DNA of 64,000 bases from Phyllobacterium sp. T1293 (GTDB taxonomy: Bacteria > Pseudomonadota > Alphaproteobacteria > Rhizobiales > Rhizobiaceae). Below the pieces are notes generated by a model that did not search any database, was not told the DNA's origin, and saw only the letters and a program-made list of their open reading frames with translations. Position 1 is the stretch's first letter; each line of letters opens with the position of its first letter. The DNA lies in assembly GCF_020731415.2 (NCBI RefSeq), contig NZ_CP088273.1, forward strand, positions 253,001 through 317,000. Reading direction: 5' to 3'. This document shows, in pieces, positions 29,123-37,637 of this stretch. The translations under genes were made by a program, and so were the position numbers.

Positions 29123-29461
29123 ACAGGGCTCCCGCTCTCATTCATGTGTCGCCGAATAATATGTCAGTCTTGTTGACTTAATTTTAGACTGCTGATAATT
29201 TTTGGCAAGCTGTTGGCGACATTTTGAATGAAACGAAAAGCCAATAAGTGTTTCTGGGACATTTTCCTCATCGAAACGCCTATTGCTGTTCGCATAATCC
29301 CGCGAGGGATTAGGCGTCTATTCGAAATGAACAGCGTCCTTTGCATGTTCAACGAACATGCGGCGCTGTGAGGAGCCACGGTTCACCAATTGTGAAACGG
29401 GAACAATTGGCGTCGTCTCAAACCCGTCCAATGATCAGGAATCAAACGCCTGGAGGAAAAC
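29123..29461. promoter_or_regulatory. marR/ilvE divergent control region with three palindromes
   Basis: This 339-bp gap holds no gene. Three inverted repeats are visible: TAATCCC-GCGA-GGGATTA (29295-29312), GCATGTTC-AAC-GAACATGC (29343-29361) and CCAATTGT-N9-ACAATTGG (29386-29410). None is followed by a T run in the ilvE direction, so operators or mRNA-leader structures are more likely than terminators. They lie 50-170 nt before the ilvE start. Confidence 0.55.
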
Positions 29462-30352
29462 ATGGCATCCGTACCATTTGATCAGCTTGAAGGTTACATC
29501 TGGATGAATGGCGAATTCGTTCGCTGGGCAGATGCTAAGGTTCATGTGCTGACTCATGGCCTGCATTATGCAAGCTCGGTCTTTGAAGGTGAGCGCGCCT
29601 ATAGCGGCGAAATCTTCAAGCTTAACGAACACACGGAGCGTCTGCACGAATCGGCGAAGATTCTTGGCTTCACTGTCCCATACTCCGTCGAAGAGCTGAA
29701 TGATGCCTGCCGCAAGCTTCTTGCGATGCAGGGTTTTCAGGATGCCTATGTGCGTCCGATCGCCTGGCGCGGCAGCGAGTCGATGGGTGTTTCGGCGCAG
29801 AACAACAAGATCAATGTGGCGATCGCCATCTGGCAGTGGCCGAGCTATTTCGATCCCGCGCAGAAACTCAAGGGCATTCGCCTTGATATGGCCGAATATC
29901 GCCGCCCGGACCCAAAGACTGCACCATCGAAGTCAAAGGCCGCAGGTCTTTACATGATCTGCACGATCTCCAAGCACGCGGCTGAAGCCAAGGGCTATGC
30001 GGATGCGCTGATGCTCGATTGGCGCGGGCAGGTGGCTGAGGCCACTGGCGCGAACGTATTCTTCGTCAAGGACGGCGTTATTCATACGCCAAAGCCCGAT
30101 TGCTTCCTCGATGGGATTACGCGCCGCACGGTTATCGATCTGGCCAAGCGTCGCGGCTATGAAGTCGTTGAGCGGGTGATCATGCCGGAAGAGCTTGAAG
30201 GTTTTGAACAATGTTTCCTGACCGGCACTGCAGCGGAAGTGACGTCTGTTTCGGAGATTGGGCCTTATCGCTTCATGGTGGGCGAAATCGCCATCAATCT
30301 CATGAATGATTACGCCGCCGAAGTAACACCCAAGAAAGCTGCAGCTGAATAA
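29462..30352 (+). CDS. ilvE: Branched-chain amino-acid aminotransferase
   Basis: A 296-residue fold-type IV PLP enzyme interconverting Val, Leu, Ile and their 2-oxo acids. The catalytic Lys159 lies in SKSKAAGLY, and the family motifs THGLHYASSVFEGERAY and EATGANVFFVKDG are present, as is the C-terminal FLTGTAAEVTSV. TGGAGG precedes ATG 29462. It is divergent from the MarR/OmpR/kinase group and probably monocistronic. Confidence 0.96.
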   Translation: MASVPFDQLEGYIWMNGEFVRWADAKVHVLTHGLHYASSVFEGERAYSGEIFKLNEHTERLHESAKILGFTVPYSVEELNDACRKLLAMQGFQDAYVRPIAWRGSESMGVSAQNNKINVAIAIWQWPSYFDPAQKLKGIRLDMAEYRRPDPKTAPSKSKAAGLYMICTISKHAAEAKGYADALMLDWRGQVAEATGANVFFVKDGVIHTPKPDCFLDGITRRTVIDLAKRRGYEVVERVIMPEELEGFEQCFLTGTAAEVTSVSEIGPYRFMVGEIAINLMNDYAAEVTPKKAAAE

Positions 30353-30422
30353 CTCGTGGCATCGGACGGCAAATAAAGTACGCGCTGTCCGATACTTCCA
30401 AGCTTGCTAACGAAAACAATCG

Positions 30423-30450
30423 GTTGATACCTCTTTATTGAGGTATCAAC
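30423..30450. repeat. Perfect hairpin after ilvE
   Basis: GTTGATACCTC and GAGGTATCAAC form an 11-bp perfect stem with a TTTATT loop. Only TGGTTT follows, so it is a weak terminator at best for ilvE. Alternatively it is an operator, since a TTGACA (30455-30460) lies immediately after it, before the glycine-rich gene. Confidence 0.6.
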
Positions 30451-30532
30451 TGGTTTGACATTGCCTAAAACTTAGTCAACATGCCAGTTGTCAGGCATGA
30501 GTCTGGCGCGAAACGTTGACGGGGTGTCAATT

Positions 30533-30844
30533 ATGGGTGCGCTTCTTCCTCTTATCATCCAACTTATCTCAGGTGCGGTCGGCGGTAATATTGTCGGCGG
30601 CATTCTCAAAAACCTGACACTTGGCCCGACTGGCAATACAATCGCTGGTGGCGTTGGTGGACTGGTGGGTGGCTACTTGACGCAATACCTTGGCGCCGGT
30701 GGTGCCGCGGCTGTAACAGACGCAGTAGCGTCGTCGGGGCTTGATCTCGGCTCGATCATCAGCAATGTTGCCGGTGGCGGTGTTGGCGGTCTTATCCTTA
30801 CGGCAATTGTCGGCGCCATCAAAACATCGCTGGCAAAATCCTGA
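30533..30844 (+). CDS. Glycine-rich hydrophobic protein, 103 aa
   Basis: A 103-residue protein starting MGALLPLIIQLISGAVGGN, largely Gly, Ala, Ile and Leu, with repeated GG and GxxxG pairs and a charged end KTSLAKS. Two or three membrane-inserting segments are possible. It resembles small glycine-zipper-type proteins, but no family is recognised. ATG 30533 is used, since the frame before it is short and dissimilar. A clear terminator follows and a TTGACA lies upstream, so it is likely a single-gene unit. Confidence 0.72.
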   Translation: MGALLPLIIQLISGAVGGNIVGGILKNLTLGPTGNTIAGGVGGLVGGYLTQYLGAGGAAAVTDAVASSGLDLGSIISNVAGGGVGGLILTAIVGAIKTSLAKS

Positions 30845-30869
30845 TCAGGACAGGACGCAACTGATTTTC

Positions 30870-30895
30870 AAGGGCGGTCTATCGGCCGCCCTTTT
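30870..30895 (+). terminator. Intrinsic terminator after the glycine-rich gene
   Basis: AAGGGCGG and CCGCCCTT form an 8-bp stem around an 8-nt loop, followed by TTCATTT. Confidence 0.85.
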
Positions 30896-30962
30896 CATTT
30901 GAGCTGACGCTTTGACGAGTCTTGTGCCTGACGAGACGGTATGAGCATAGGACCTAGGTATA

Positions 30963-31604
30963 ATGGGACAATTGCAGGCCGGTATTATCCCCGTTACGGC
31001 TTTTCAACAGAACTGCACCATCCTTTTTGACAGCGATGACAAACATGGCGTCCTGATTGATCCGGGCGGTGACAATCAACAGGTGCTCGACGCTATCCGT
31101 TCCAACGGCATCACCATTGATGCGATCTGGATTACCCATGGCCATGTGGATCACGCAGCTGGTGCCATGGACATGAAAGAGGCGCTCGGTGTCAATATTA
31201 TTGGCCCGCATAAAGCGGACAAGTTTCTGCTCGACTCGATGGAAGCCAAGGCCCTGCAATATGGTCTTCAGGGCGATGTGCGCAATTGCACGCCGGATCG
31301 CTGGCTTGAGGATGGCGACACGGTTTCGTTTGGCTCGCATATCTTTGAAGTGCTGCACTGTCCGGGACATGCGCCGGGGCATGTGGTTTTTTACAATCGC
31401 GCTGCCAAGTTCGCCCATGTGGGTGATGTGTTGTTCAATGGCTCGGTGGGGCGGACGGATTTGCCCGGCGGCGACCATGAGACACTGATCAGCTCCATCA
31501 AGAACAAGCTTTTTCCGCTTGGTGACGATATTGGCTTTATTTGCGGGCATGGGCCCGGCGGCCGGTTTGGCGAAGAGCGCCGCACCAATCCATTTCTGAC
31601 ATAA
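30963..31604 (+). CDS. Metallo-beta-lactamase-fold hydrolase, glyoxalase II-like
   Basis: A 213-residue protein with the metal-binding motif His59-x-His61-x-Asp63-His64 (THGHVDH) and later ligands in CPGHAPGH and HVGDVLF, ending ICGHGPGGRFGEERRTNPF. This small YcbL-type group is related to glyoxalase II and acts on thioesters such as S-lactoylglutathione. There is no long C-terminal substrate domain, so true GloB activity is uncertain. A strong terminator follows. Confidence 0.9.
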   Translation: MGQLQAGIIPVTAFQQNCTILFDSDDKHGVLIDPGGDNQQVLDAIRSNGITIDAIWITHGHVDHAAGAMDMKEALGVNIIGPHKADKFLLDSMEAKALQYGLQGDVRNCTPDRWLEDGDTVSFGSHIFEVLHCPGHAPGHVVFYNRAAKFAHVGDVLFNGSVGRTDLPGGDHETLISSIKNKLFPLGDDIGFICGHGPGGRFGEERRTNPFLT

Positions 31605-31605
31605 C

Positions 31606-31637
31606 AAAAGGCCGCCGGAACAATCCGGCGGCCTTTT
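31606..31637. terminator. Bidirectional terminator between the MBL and BA14K genes
   Basis: AAAAGGCCGCCGGA and TCCGGCGGCCTTTT form a 14-bp perfect stem with an ACAA loop and A/T runs on both sides, suiting the two convergent genes. Confidence 0.93.
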
Positions 31638-31658
31638 GCATGTCGCACTGACTGGAGA

Positions 31659-32093
31659 TCAGTTGGCGTTGCAGAAATAGTCGCGTCCATCATAGCCGCG
31701 GAATGTGCCGGTTTCCGGGTTGAAGGAACGGTAACGGTCGGCGCAATAACGATACCATGACTGTGACCATGGCTGCGCGCTGCCATAATAGGCGGGGCGG
31801 ACTTCGCGATAAACGCGAACCGGTGCGGCGCGATAGACAGGACGATCATCATAATCGCGATAGACAACATCGGGTTCGCGTGGCTGGGCCAATGCACCGC
31901 CGATCAGCGCACCGGCTGCCAAGCCGATTGCACCGGCAGCAAGGGCGTCGCCGCCACGGTGGCCACGATGATGGCGGTAGTAGCCGCGATCACGCCAGCC
32001 CCAGTCATCAGCCGATGCTGACGAAGCAAGCGGAACAGCAATCGTTGCAAAAGCTGCTGTTGCAAGAATGGCAATTTTCATACTCTTAAACAT
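31659..32093 (-). CDS. BA14K-family exported protein
   Basis: A 144-residue exported protein: signal peptide to about residue 28 (SASADD), a Tyr/Arg/His-rich segment, a glycine-rich hydrophobic stretch (GGDALAAGAIGLAAGALIGG), and the BA14K-type end WYRYCADRYRSFNPETGTF followed by GRDYFCNAN. The namesake Brucella 14-kDa protein is immunoreactive and lectin-like. ATG 32093 is supported by a strong AAAGGAGG. It is transcribed towards the shared terminator. Confidence 0.88.
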   Translation of the reverse strand: MFKSMKIAILATAAFATIAVPLASSASADDWGWRDRGYYRHHRGHRGGDALAAGAIGLAAGALIGGALAQPREPDVVYRDYDDRPVYRAAPVRVYREVRPAYYGSAQPWSQSWYRYCADRYRSFNPETGTFRGYDGRDYFCNAN

Positions 32094-32452
32094 CTGTGCC
32101 TCCTTTGAAGCATCCCTGGCGAAACTTTTCGAACCGCCTGATCATGTTGGGCTGGACTTTCGTGGGGGCGCCAGCCGTGATGTGTGTTTTAAACGCTCCT
32201 GAATGAATGCAAGCTGAACGGAAACCGCGCAGTTTCGTTCCCTTCATTCAGGGCACAACACACGACAATATCAGCAAATCAATGGCAAAACATATTTGGA
32301 GGGGGTGGAAAGCGGGTAATTTCGGGGCAAAGCCACGCAAAATCTATTCCCGTTGCGGAAGCGCAGCCATCGCCGCGACCGGTTGGGTATGCACTCTCAA
32401 GGAAAACCCCCGATTTTAGCCGGGGGCTCCAAAACGGCTTGCGCCGCTCAAA
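32094..32452. other. 359-bp gap: BA14K upstream region and cspA 3' end
   Basis: No gene is supported on either strand. The left part holds the ribosome-binding site and presumed promoter of the BA14K gene; the right end holds the cspA terminator. The middle (about 32200-32340) has no hairpin or frame of note. Confidence 0.6.
32403..32426 (-). terminator. Intrinsic terminator of cspA
   Basis: Read on the minus strand, CCCCCG-GCTAAAAT-CGGGGG is followed by TTTT. It lies 27 nt after the cspA stop. Confidence 0.85.
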
Positions 32453-32668
32453 CTATTCCGAAACCGTGATGTTAACGGCCTTTGGGCCTTTGCCACGACG
32501 GTCAGGCTCGGTATCGAAGGAAACCTTCTGATTATCTGCGAGACCTGTGAGGCCGGATGCCTGTACCGCGGAGATATGGACGAAAATGTCCGCCGCGCCG
32601 TCATCCGGTTTGATAAAGCCAAAGCCTTTTTCACTGTTGAAGAATTTGACCGTACCGGTCTGTGCCAT
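32453..32668 (-). CDS. cspA: Cold-shock domain protein
   Basis: A 71-residue single cold-shock domain with RNP1 KGFGFI (about 14-19) and RNP2 IFVHIS (about 28-33), the single-stranded nucleic-acid binding surface of CspA-type RNA chaperones. The RNP2 position and length fit the alphaproteobacterial CspA group. A 426-bp gap lies upstream, so a long leader of the kind used for temperature control in csp genes is possible. The terminator is at 32403-32426. Confidence 0.94.
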   Translation of the reverse strand: MAQTGTVKFFNSEKGFGFIKPDDGAADIFVHISAVQASGLTGLADNQKVSFDTEPDRRGKGPKAVNITVSE

Positions 32669-33094
32669 GCTCCGTTCCTTTTCCTTACTACCGCGTTCCC
32701 CTCCGGGTCTGCGGGATTGGTAGTGTCGCCTTTTGCAAAATACATTCGGCGTAAGTCATGCAGGCAAGTCTCGAATTCAGGAAAGGAGCCGATCATTGCC
32801 GGGATTTCTCCCGACCCGGTATTCTTGCGGTTCCGGCGCGCCGTTCTTCCAGTCTTCCAGTGTTCGCAGATGCCCGAACGCTTTGAGACTGCTAGAATAA
32901 GTGTTTTTTGGCAAGCAAAAGTTTTTCCAACGTTTAGGCGACTATATCGAACAGCTGTGCAGCTGACATACTTGGTCGTAGAAAATTGTTGCCTGCTACC
33001 GGTGTATTGGTTGTGACAGACATTGCAATTTGAGGTTGTGGAGGCGGGAATAAGAGTAAAACTGTCCAAATGGTCAAATATTTACGGCTCAATC
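32669..33094. other. 426-bp gap upstream of cspA
   Basis: No gene is supported; open frames across it on both strands have non-coding composition. Being upstream of cspA on the minus strand, it should hold the cspA promoter and a leader. AT-rich stretches at about 32895-32930 are the best promoter region, but no clear -35/-10 pair was found. Confidence 0.55.
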
Positions 33095-33982
33095 CTAACG
33101 ATTGCGCAAAACAATACATGCGCCACCAGCTCCGTGCAGCTGGGCGCAAATCGTATTGGCTTCGCCGCGAGTATCGGCGCCAATGCGCACCGCGTAGATG
33201 CCACGCCTGCCCATGGGCGTACGGTAACGGCTGATAACGGGCTCATGCACGTTTAAAATGGCTGGGAAAGCCCGGCGAAGCCGCTCCATCTGGTTCACCG
33301 CAGCGGAGCGGCGGAAGTTACCGGCAATCTGGATGCCCCAGGGTTTTGGTTTGATCTGTGCCATGGAGACTGTGGCAGACCGTACGATCGGTAATTGCCG
33401 GCAGGCAACATCGAAATCCAGTTTCGCATTGAGCGGCGCTGCACCAATCTCAGCGCCAGCGGCAAAGTCGTCGGCCGGACGTCCAGTAATATCAAGGACA
33501 TAGTCTTCAGTTTCCAGCGGGAGGAACCCGCCGCTCGATAGCCATTTCGATACGCGGGTTGGTCCGGCATTATAGGCGGCGGCGGCCAATCCCCAATTGC
33601 CGAAAGTTTTGCGTAAATCCTTCAGGAGCGCCGCGGAGGCGGGGAGTGCCTGAGCAAAATCGAATGGATTGTCCAATTGCCGTTCCTTGGCTGTGCCCGG
33701 CATGAACTGGGCAATGCCCTGCGCACCGACAGGGCTCAAGGCCTGATCGTCAAAGCGGCTTTCCTTCCAGATCAGCCTTGCAAAGAAGTCGCGCGGCACG
33801 CCATGGCCATCGGCCTGCGTTGCGATGGCAGCACAAATCTGGCTGACGGTCGGGGCGGGCGGCTGAACCGGCACAGATACGGAAGGGTTATCGGCCGCCC
33901 GCACGGATGATGCGGTCAGCATGGTGAATGATGCAATCAGAGCGATCTTATAAAACCAGTTCACCCAGCCCTCATTCCCCAT
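33095..33982 (-). CDS. Lytic murein transglycosylase with SLT and SPOR-like domains
   Basis: A 295-residue exported protein: signal peptide to about 29 (SVRAAD), then an SLT domain with catalytic Glu in LIWKESRFDDQALSPVGAQG and the motifs IAQFMPGTA and AAAYNAGP (about 70-165). The C-terminal part (about 215-290, PWGIQIAGNF...YAVRIGADTRGEANTICAQL) looks like a SPOR domain, which binds denuded septal glycan. The enzyme cleaves peptidoglycan with 1,6-anhydro product formation, probably at the division site. Confidence 0.9.
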   Translation of the reverse strand: MGNEGWVNWFYKIALIASFTMLTASSVRAADNPSVSVPVQPPAPTVSQICAAIATQADGHGVPRDFFARLIWKESRFDDQALSPVGAQGIAQFMPGTAKERQLDNPFDFAQALPASAALLKDLRKTFGNWGLAAAAYNAGPTRVSKWLSSGGFLPLETEDYVLDITGRPADDFAAGAEIGAAPLNAKLDFDVACRQLPIVRSATVSMAQIKPKPWGIQIAGNFRRSAAVNQMERLRRAFPAILNVHEPVISRYRTPMGRRGIYAVRIGADTRGEANTICAQLHGAGGACIVLRNR

Positions 33983-34049
33983 TCGTGATGCTCTTCAGCA
34001 TAAAGCACAGAGAAATTGCCGACGAAAGTCTGGCTTGCCTGTTTGTTCG

Positions 34050-34958
34050 CTATGCGGCGTTCTTAGGAGGGGTTTCCGGCGCAAAAACCGTGATTGCCTT
34101 TTCGCGGATGCGGAAATGCGCGGGTGTCCATGTGGTCAGGTCGCCATCGGTGTTCACGGCGCGCGGTTTGCTGGTCTTGATGGTGACTTCCGTTGTCTGG
34201 AAGGCGCGAACATCGTCCCATCGCCCATGGGTGCCCTTGCGCAGGCTGGGTAGCAGGCCGAGCAACCGCCACCAGTGATCGACTTCGAGACTATAGAAGT
34301 CGAGCCGCCCATCATCGGCGGTTGCGGTTTCTTCCACCGTCATGCCGCCGCCATAGTGACGGCCATTGCCGACGGAAACCTGCATCGTCCTGATCGTCTC
34401 GACCGAACCATCATGCTCGACATAGGCTGTGAACAGGCGTGAGCGGGCGAGAAGGCGGGCGGCGACAATGGCATAGCCGAGCTTGCCCCAGCGTTTCTTG
34501 GCCTTTTCAGTCAGTTCTGCTGCAAGTTCCGCGCTGAAGCCGATGCTGGCGACGTTGAAAAACAGGTTGCCATTGACCTCGCCCAGATCGATAGGACGCG
34601 GTTTTGCGGTGAGGATCAGCTCTGCCGCCTTCAAGGGCAGGGGTGGTAGACCGATTGTCCGGGCAAAATCATTGGCAGTACCAAGCGGCAGGACGCCGAG
34701 CGGCAGGCCGGTTTCAACAAGACCTGAAGCAGCAGAATTCAGGGTGCCGTCACCGCCGCCAATGATTACGAGATCGCATTGATCTTTCATGCGGCGGATT
34801 ACATCGGAGATGGATTCGTCCTTTTCCGGCGCGGCATCGACAAGCATCAGCCCGCCCGCTTCCAATGTTTTGCGGATGGGATCAATCGGCTTTCTGCCGC
34901 TGCGTGCATTGGGATTGACGATAAAGAGCGCGCGTTTCGGCGGTTTGGCTTTGGTCAA
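34050..34958 (-). CDS. Diacylglycerol kinase-family lipid kinase (YegS/LCB5 type)
   Basis: A 302-residue protein with the DAGK catalytic domain: FIVNPNARSG, the nucleotide-binding GGGDGTLNSAASGL (about 68-81) and LGVLPLGTANDFAR, then FFNVASIGFSAELA. The start is TTG 34958; no better start exists inside because the conserved strand begins at residue 10. It is likely a soluble lipid kinase that phosphorylates diacylglycerol or a related lipid. It stands alone, divergent from the HAD gene. Confidence 0.9.
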   Translation of the reverse strand: MTKAKPPKRALFIVNPNARSGRKPIDPIRKTLEAGGLMLVDAAPEKDESISDVIRRMKDQCDLVIIGGGDGTLNSAASGLVETGLPLGVLPLGTANDFARTIGLPPLPLKAAELILTAKPRPIDLGEVNGNLFFNVASIGFSAELAAELTEKAKKRWGKLGYAIVAARLLARSRLFTAYVEHDGSVETIRTMQVSVGNGRHYGGGMTVEETATADDGRLDFYSLEVDHWWRLLGLLPSLRKGTHGRWDDVRAFQTTEVTIKTSKPRAVNTDGDLTTWTPAHFRIREKAITVFAPETPPKNAA

Positions 34959-35099
34959 TAGATCGGTGCTCCGGCTTGCTGTCAGCCGCAGGTGGGATTT
35001 GATTTGTGGCGAAACAAGGCACGGGGTGAGGATGGATGGATTTTACCTCAACTGCGCGCTACACAGATCGCCATACGATGTCAGCATGAGAGTTTGAAA

Positions 35100-35798
35100 A
35101 TGTCCTCCCTCACCACCATCGGTTTCGACGCGGATGATACACTCTGGGAAAACGAACAGTTCTTCCGCTTGTCGGAAAAGCATTTTGAAGCGTTGCTGGC
35201 ACCACATACGGATGCGACCGACCTGTCGGACCGGCTTCTGGAAGTCGAGCGGCGCAATCTCGATCTCTATGGTTTTGGCATCAAGGGGTTCACGCTTTCG
35301 CTGCTCGAAACAGCCTTGGAAGTGACCGATGGCAAGATTCCCTCATCGGTCCTCAATGAGATTTTGGCAGCAGGACGCGAAATGTTGCGTCATCCCATTG
35401 AAACCCTGCCGCATGTGCAGGAGACATTGGAACAACTGGCGGATCGCTACCGGCTGGTGCTGATCACCAAGGGCGATCTTTTCGATCAGGAGCGCAAGCT
35501 GGCGCAGTCAGGTCTTGGCGATTTCTTCGATGCGGTCGAAATTGTCAGCAACAAGGACCGGGCTACTTATGAGCGGATCTTCAACCGCCATGGCGACGGC
35601 CCTGAACGCAGCATGATGATCGGCAATTCGCTGAAATCCGATGTGGTTCCGGCCATTCAGGCGGGTGGCTGGGGCGTCTACGTTCCGCATGGACTGACAT
35701 GGGTACTTGAACATGTGGATGTGCCGGTTGCCGAGCCGCGTTTCCGGGAAATCGAGAATCTGGGTGCGCTCGCAGCTCTGCTTGCTGAAATCGCCTAG
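35100..35798 (+). CDS. HAD-superfamily hydrolase
   Basis: A 232-residue phosphatase-like protein with HAD motif I FDADDTLW (nucleophile Asp9), motif II LITKG, motif III Lys in NKDRATY and motif IV in MIGNSLKSDVVPA. A helical cap (about 20-95) suggests subfamily I with a small-molecule phosphate substrate, as in YjjG or phosphoglycolate phosphatases. ATG 35100 is preferred to an upstream frame that lacks HAD character. It converges with the HerA-like ATPase gene, 6 nt apart. Confidence 0.9.
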   Translation: MSSLTTIGFDADDTLWENEQFFRLSEKHFEALLAPHTDATDLSDRLLEVERRNLDLYGFGIKGFTLSLLETALEVTDGKIPSSVLNEILAAGREMLRHPIETLPHVQETLEQLADRYRLVLITKGDLFDQERKLAQSGLGDFFDAVEIVSNKDRATYERIFNRHGDGPERSMMIGNSLKSDVVPAIQAGGWGVYVPHGLTWVLEHVDVPVAEPRFREIENLGALAALLAEIA

Positions 35799-35804
35799 CT
35801 ATTG

Positions 35805-37322
35805 CTATTCGGCGGCGTGCTGTTCCTGCGCGCCGTCATCAGGGCCGTTCGGGTCGCCCGCCAGCGTCTCGCAGCCAAGATCCGGAAAGGCTACAACGCG
35901 ATTACCGGCGAAATCGGTACGGACAACGACCAGTCCCTGTTCTTCGAAATAGGTCAGCAGTCGCCGGGCGCGCCGCGCCGAGTGTGTTCCGTAAGCACGC
36001 GCTAACGTTGCATCGGATGGGCAGGGATTTCCTGTGACCGCTGCCTGCGCCACGATAAAGAAGACGCCCTGTACATCATCTGGCAGACTTTTGGATAGCT
36101 CCAGCGCCTGCTGCCATGGTTCGCTCTGGGCCGTCTCGCCATCGATACCGGCGCGGGCCACGGCAAGCTTGCGGCGGAAAGCAGGCAGGGAAAGCGCTTC
36201 GCCCGGTACCCGGCGAATGCGGCAGCGTACGAGAAAATCTTGATAGAGAACCGCGTCGGTGCGGAACCCCGCATCGGGATCGCCAAGCATTTCCTGCATG
36301 ACGCCATCAATCAATCCGTTGCGCTCGGCCTGATCGATCTCCGGGAAAAGTGTCATAGCCGGTGCTTCCGCTTCGGCCATTGCTTTGGCTTGGCTCAGTT
36401 GCGCCAGAATGTCAGCCGTCGGTGTTGGCTGCGGCGGTGGAGGCGTGCGCCTTACAACCGGGCGGCGTTCTTCGGGTGCCGGGGTGAAAATCAGATCATG
36501 CGCATCATCCGCCTGTTGCGGCAAGGGTGTCAGCTTCGGGCTGGATGAGCGGGCAGATGTCTCGACCGCTCCAATTGTGACCGGCAGCGGGCGGCGCGAC
36601 AGGGCAGGTCCCAACGCCACAAAGTGTCCGCGCGCCAGATCGCGGAATTGTTCGGCCTGCCGCCGTTCCATGCCGAGAAGGTCGGAAGCGCGGGCCATAT
36701 CGATATCGAGGAAGGTACGACCCATCAGGAAGTTGGAGGCTTCTGCAGCCACATTCTTGGCAAGCTTTGCCAGACGCTGCGTGGCGATGACACCGGCAAG
36801 TCCGCGCTTGCGGCCACGGCACATCAAATTGGTCATGGCGCCGAGCGAAAGCTTGCGTGCTTCGTCGGAAACTTCACCAGCAACAGCCGGGGCGAAAAGC
36901 TGGGCTTCATCGACGACGACAAGCATCGGATACCAATAGTCGCGTTCCGCATCGAACAGGCCGCCGAGGAAGGCGGCTGCGCAACGCATCTGCTGTTCGA
37001 CATCAAGGCCTTCAAGATCGAGCACCACGGAAACCCGATGCTGGCGGATACGGGCGGCAATACGGGTGAGTTCGTTCTCGGTGCGCGCACCATCAACAAC
37101 GACGTGACCATATTTATCAGCGAGCGTGACGAAATCGCCTTCCGGATCAATCACGCATTGCTGCACCCATTGGGCGCTCTGTTCGAGCAGGCGGCGCAGA
37201 AGATGGGATTTACCCGAGCCGGAGTTACCCTGCACCAAAAGGCGCGTGGCCAGAAGCTCTTCCAGATCGAGCATGGCTTTTGCGCCTGCGGGCGCCGCTC
37301 CCATGTCGATATCGACCTTCAT
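35805..37322 (-). CDS. HerA/DUF87-like ATP-binding protein
   Basis: A 505-residue FtsK/HerA-type P-loop ATPase: Walker A GNSGSGKSH (about 33-41), Walker B MLVVVDEAQLF (about 132-142), then CRGRKRGLAGVIATQRLAKL with the sensor-like Gln. After about residue 245 come a Pro-rich linker (RRTPPPPQPTPT, about 294-305) and a winged-helix-like C-terminal region. HerA proteins pump DNA with NurA nuclease, but no nuclease gene is adjacent, so this stand-alone member may have a different role. The following repeat separates it from the hydrolase gene. Confidence 0.88.
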   Translation of the reverse strand: MKVDIDMGAAPAGAKAMLDLEELLATRLLVQGNSGSGKSHLLRRLLEQSAQWVQQCVIDPEGDFVTLADKYGHVVVDGARTENELTRIAARIRQHRVSVVLDLEGLDVEQQMRCAAAFLGGLFDAERDYWYPMLVVVDEAQLFAPAVAGEVSDEARKLSLGAMTNLMCRGRKRGLAGVIATQRLAKLAKNVAAEASNFLMGRTFLDIDMARASDLLGMERRQAEQFRDLARGHFVALGPALSRRPLPVTIGAVETSARSSSPKLTPLPQQADDAHDLIFTPAPEERRPVVRRTPPPPQPTPTADILAQLSQAKAMAEAEAPAMTLFPEIDQAERNGLIDGVMQEMLGDPDAGFRTDAVLYQDFLVRCRIRRVPGEALSLPAFRRKLAVARAGIDGETAQSEPWQQALELSKSLPDDVQGVFFIVAQAAVTGNPCPSDATLARAYGTHSARRARRLLTYFEEQGLVVVRTDFAGNRVVAFPDLGCETLAGDPNGPDDGAQEQHAAE

Positions 37323-37482
37323 TGCTTCTCCAGACCGGTGGTGATTCCGCGCGTGATAATCCGCGCGGAACTCCTTAGCATTCCTTTTCGCTCATGCGCG
37401 AGCGATATGTCGCTTCCCGCTGGAAACCCACAGATGGTTTGTGTCGCGTGGTAAGAAATGGGCTTTGCATCGGCGTATAGCC

Positions 37483-37614
37483 CGTGGTTCGACAGGCTCA
37501 CCATGAGGGAGACGGATGGGTTGCAGGGAGTTAAATACTGCAACCTTTGTACCACTACATTCGCGATTAGCCTTGCATCACCCCTCTCCCTCATGGTGAG
37601 CTTGTCGAACCACG
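37483..37614. repeat. Intergenic inverted-repeat element, copy 3
   Basis: Left arm 37483-37511 (CGTGGTTCGACAGGCTCACC...) and right arm 37582-37614 are inverted complements. Between them lie ACTGCAACCTTTGT and TCGCGATTAGCCTTGC, as in copy 1. It fills most of the 315-bp gap 37323-37637 between two minus-strand genes; nothing else is visible in that gap. Confidence 0.9.
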
Positions 37615-37637
37615 AACCACGAACTATAGCTTTGTAA

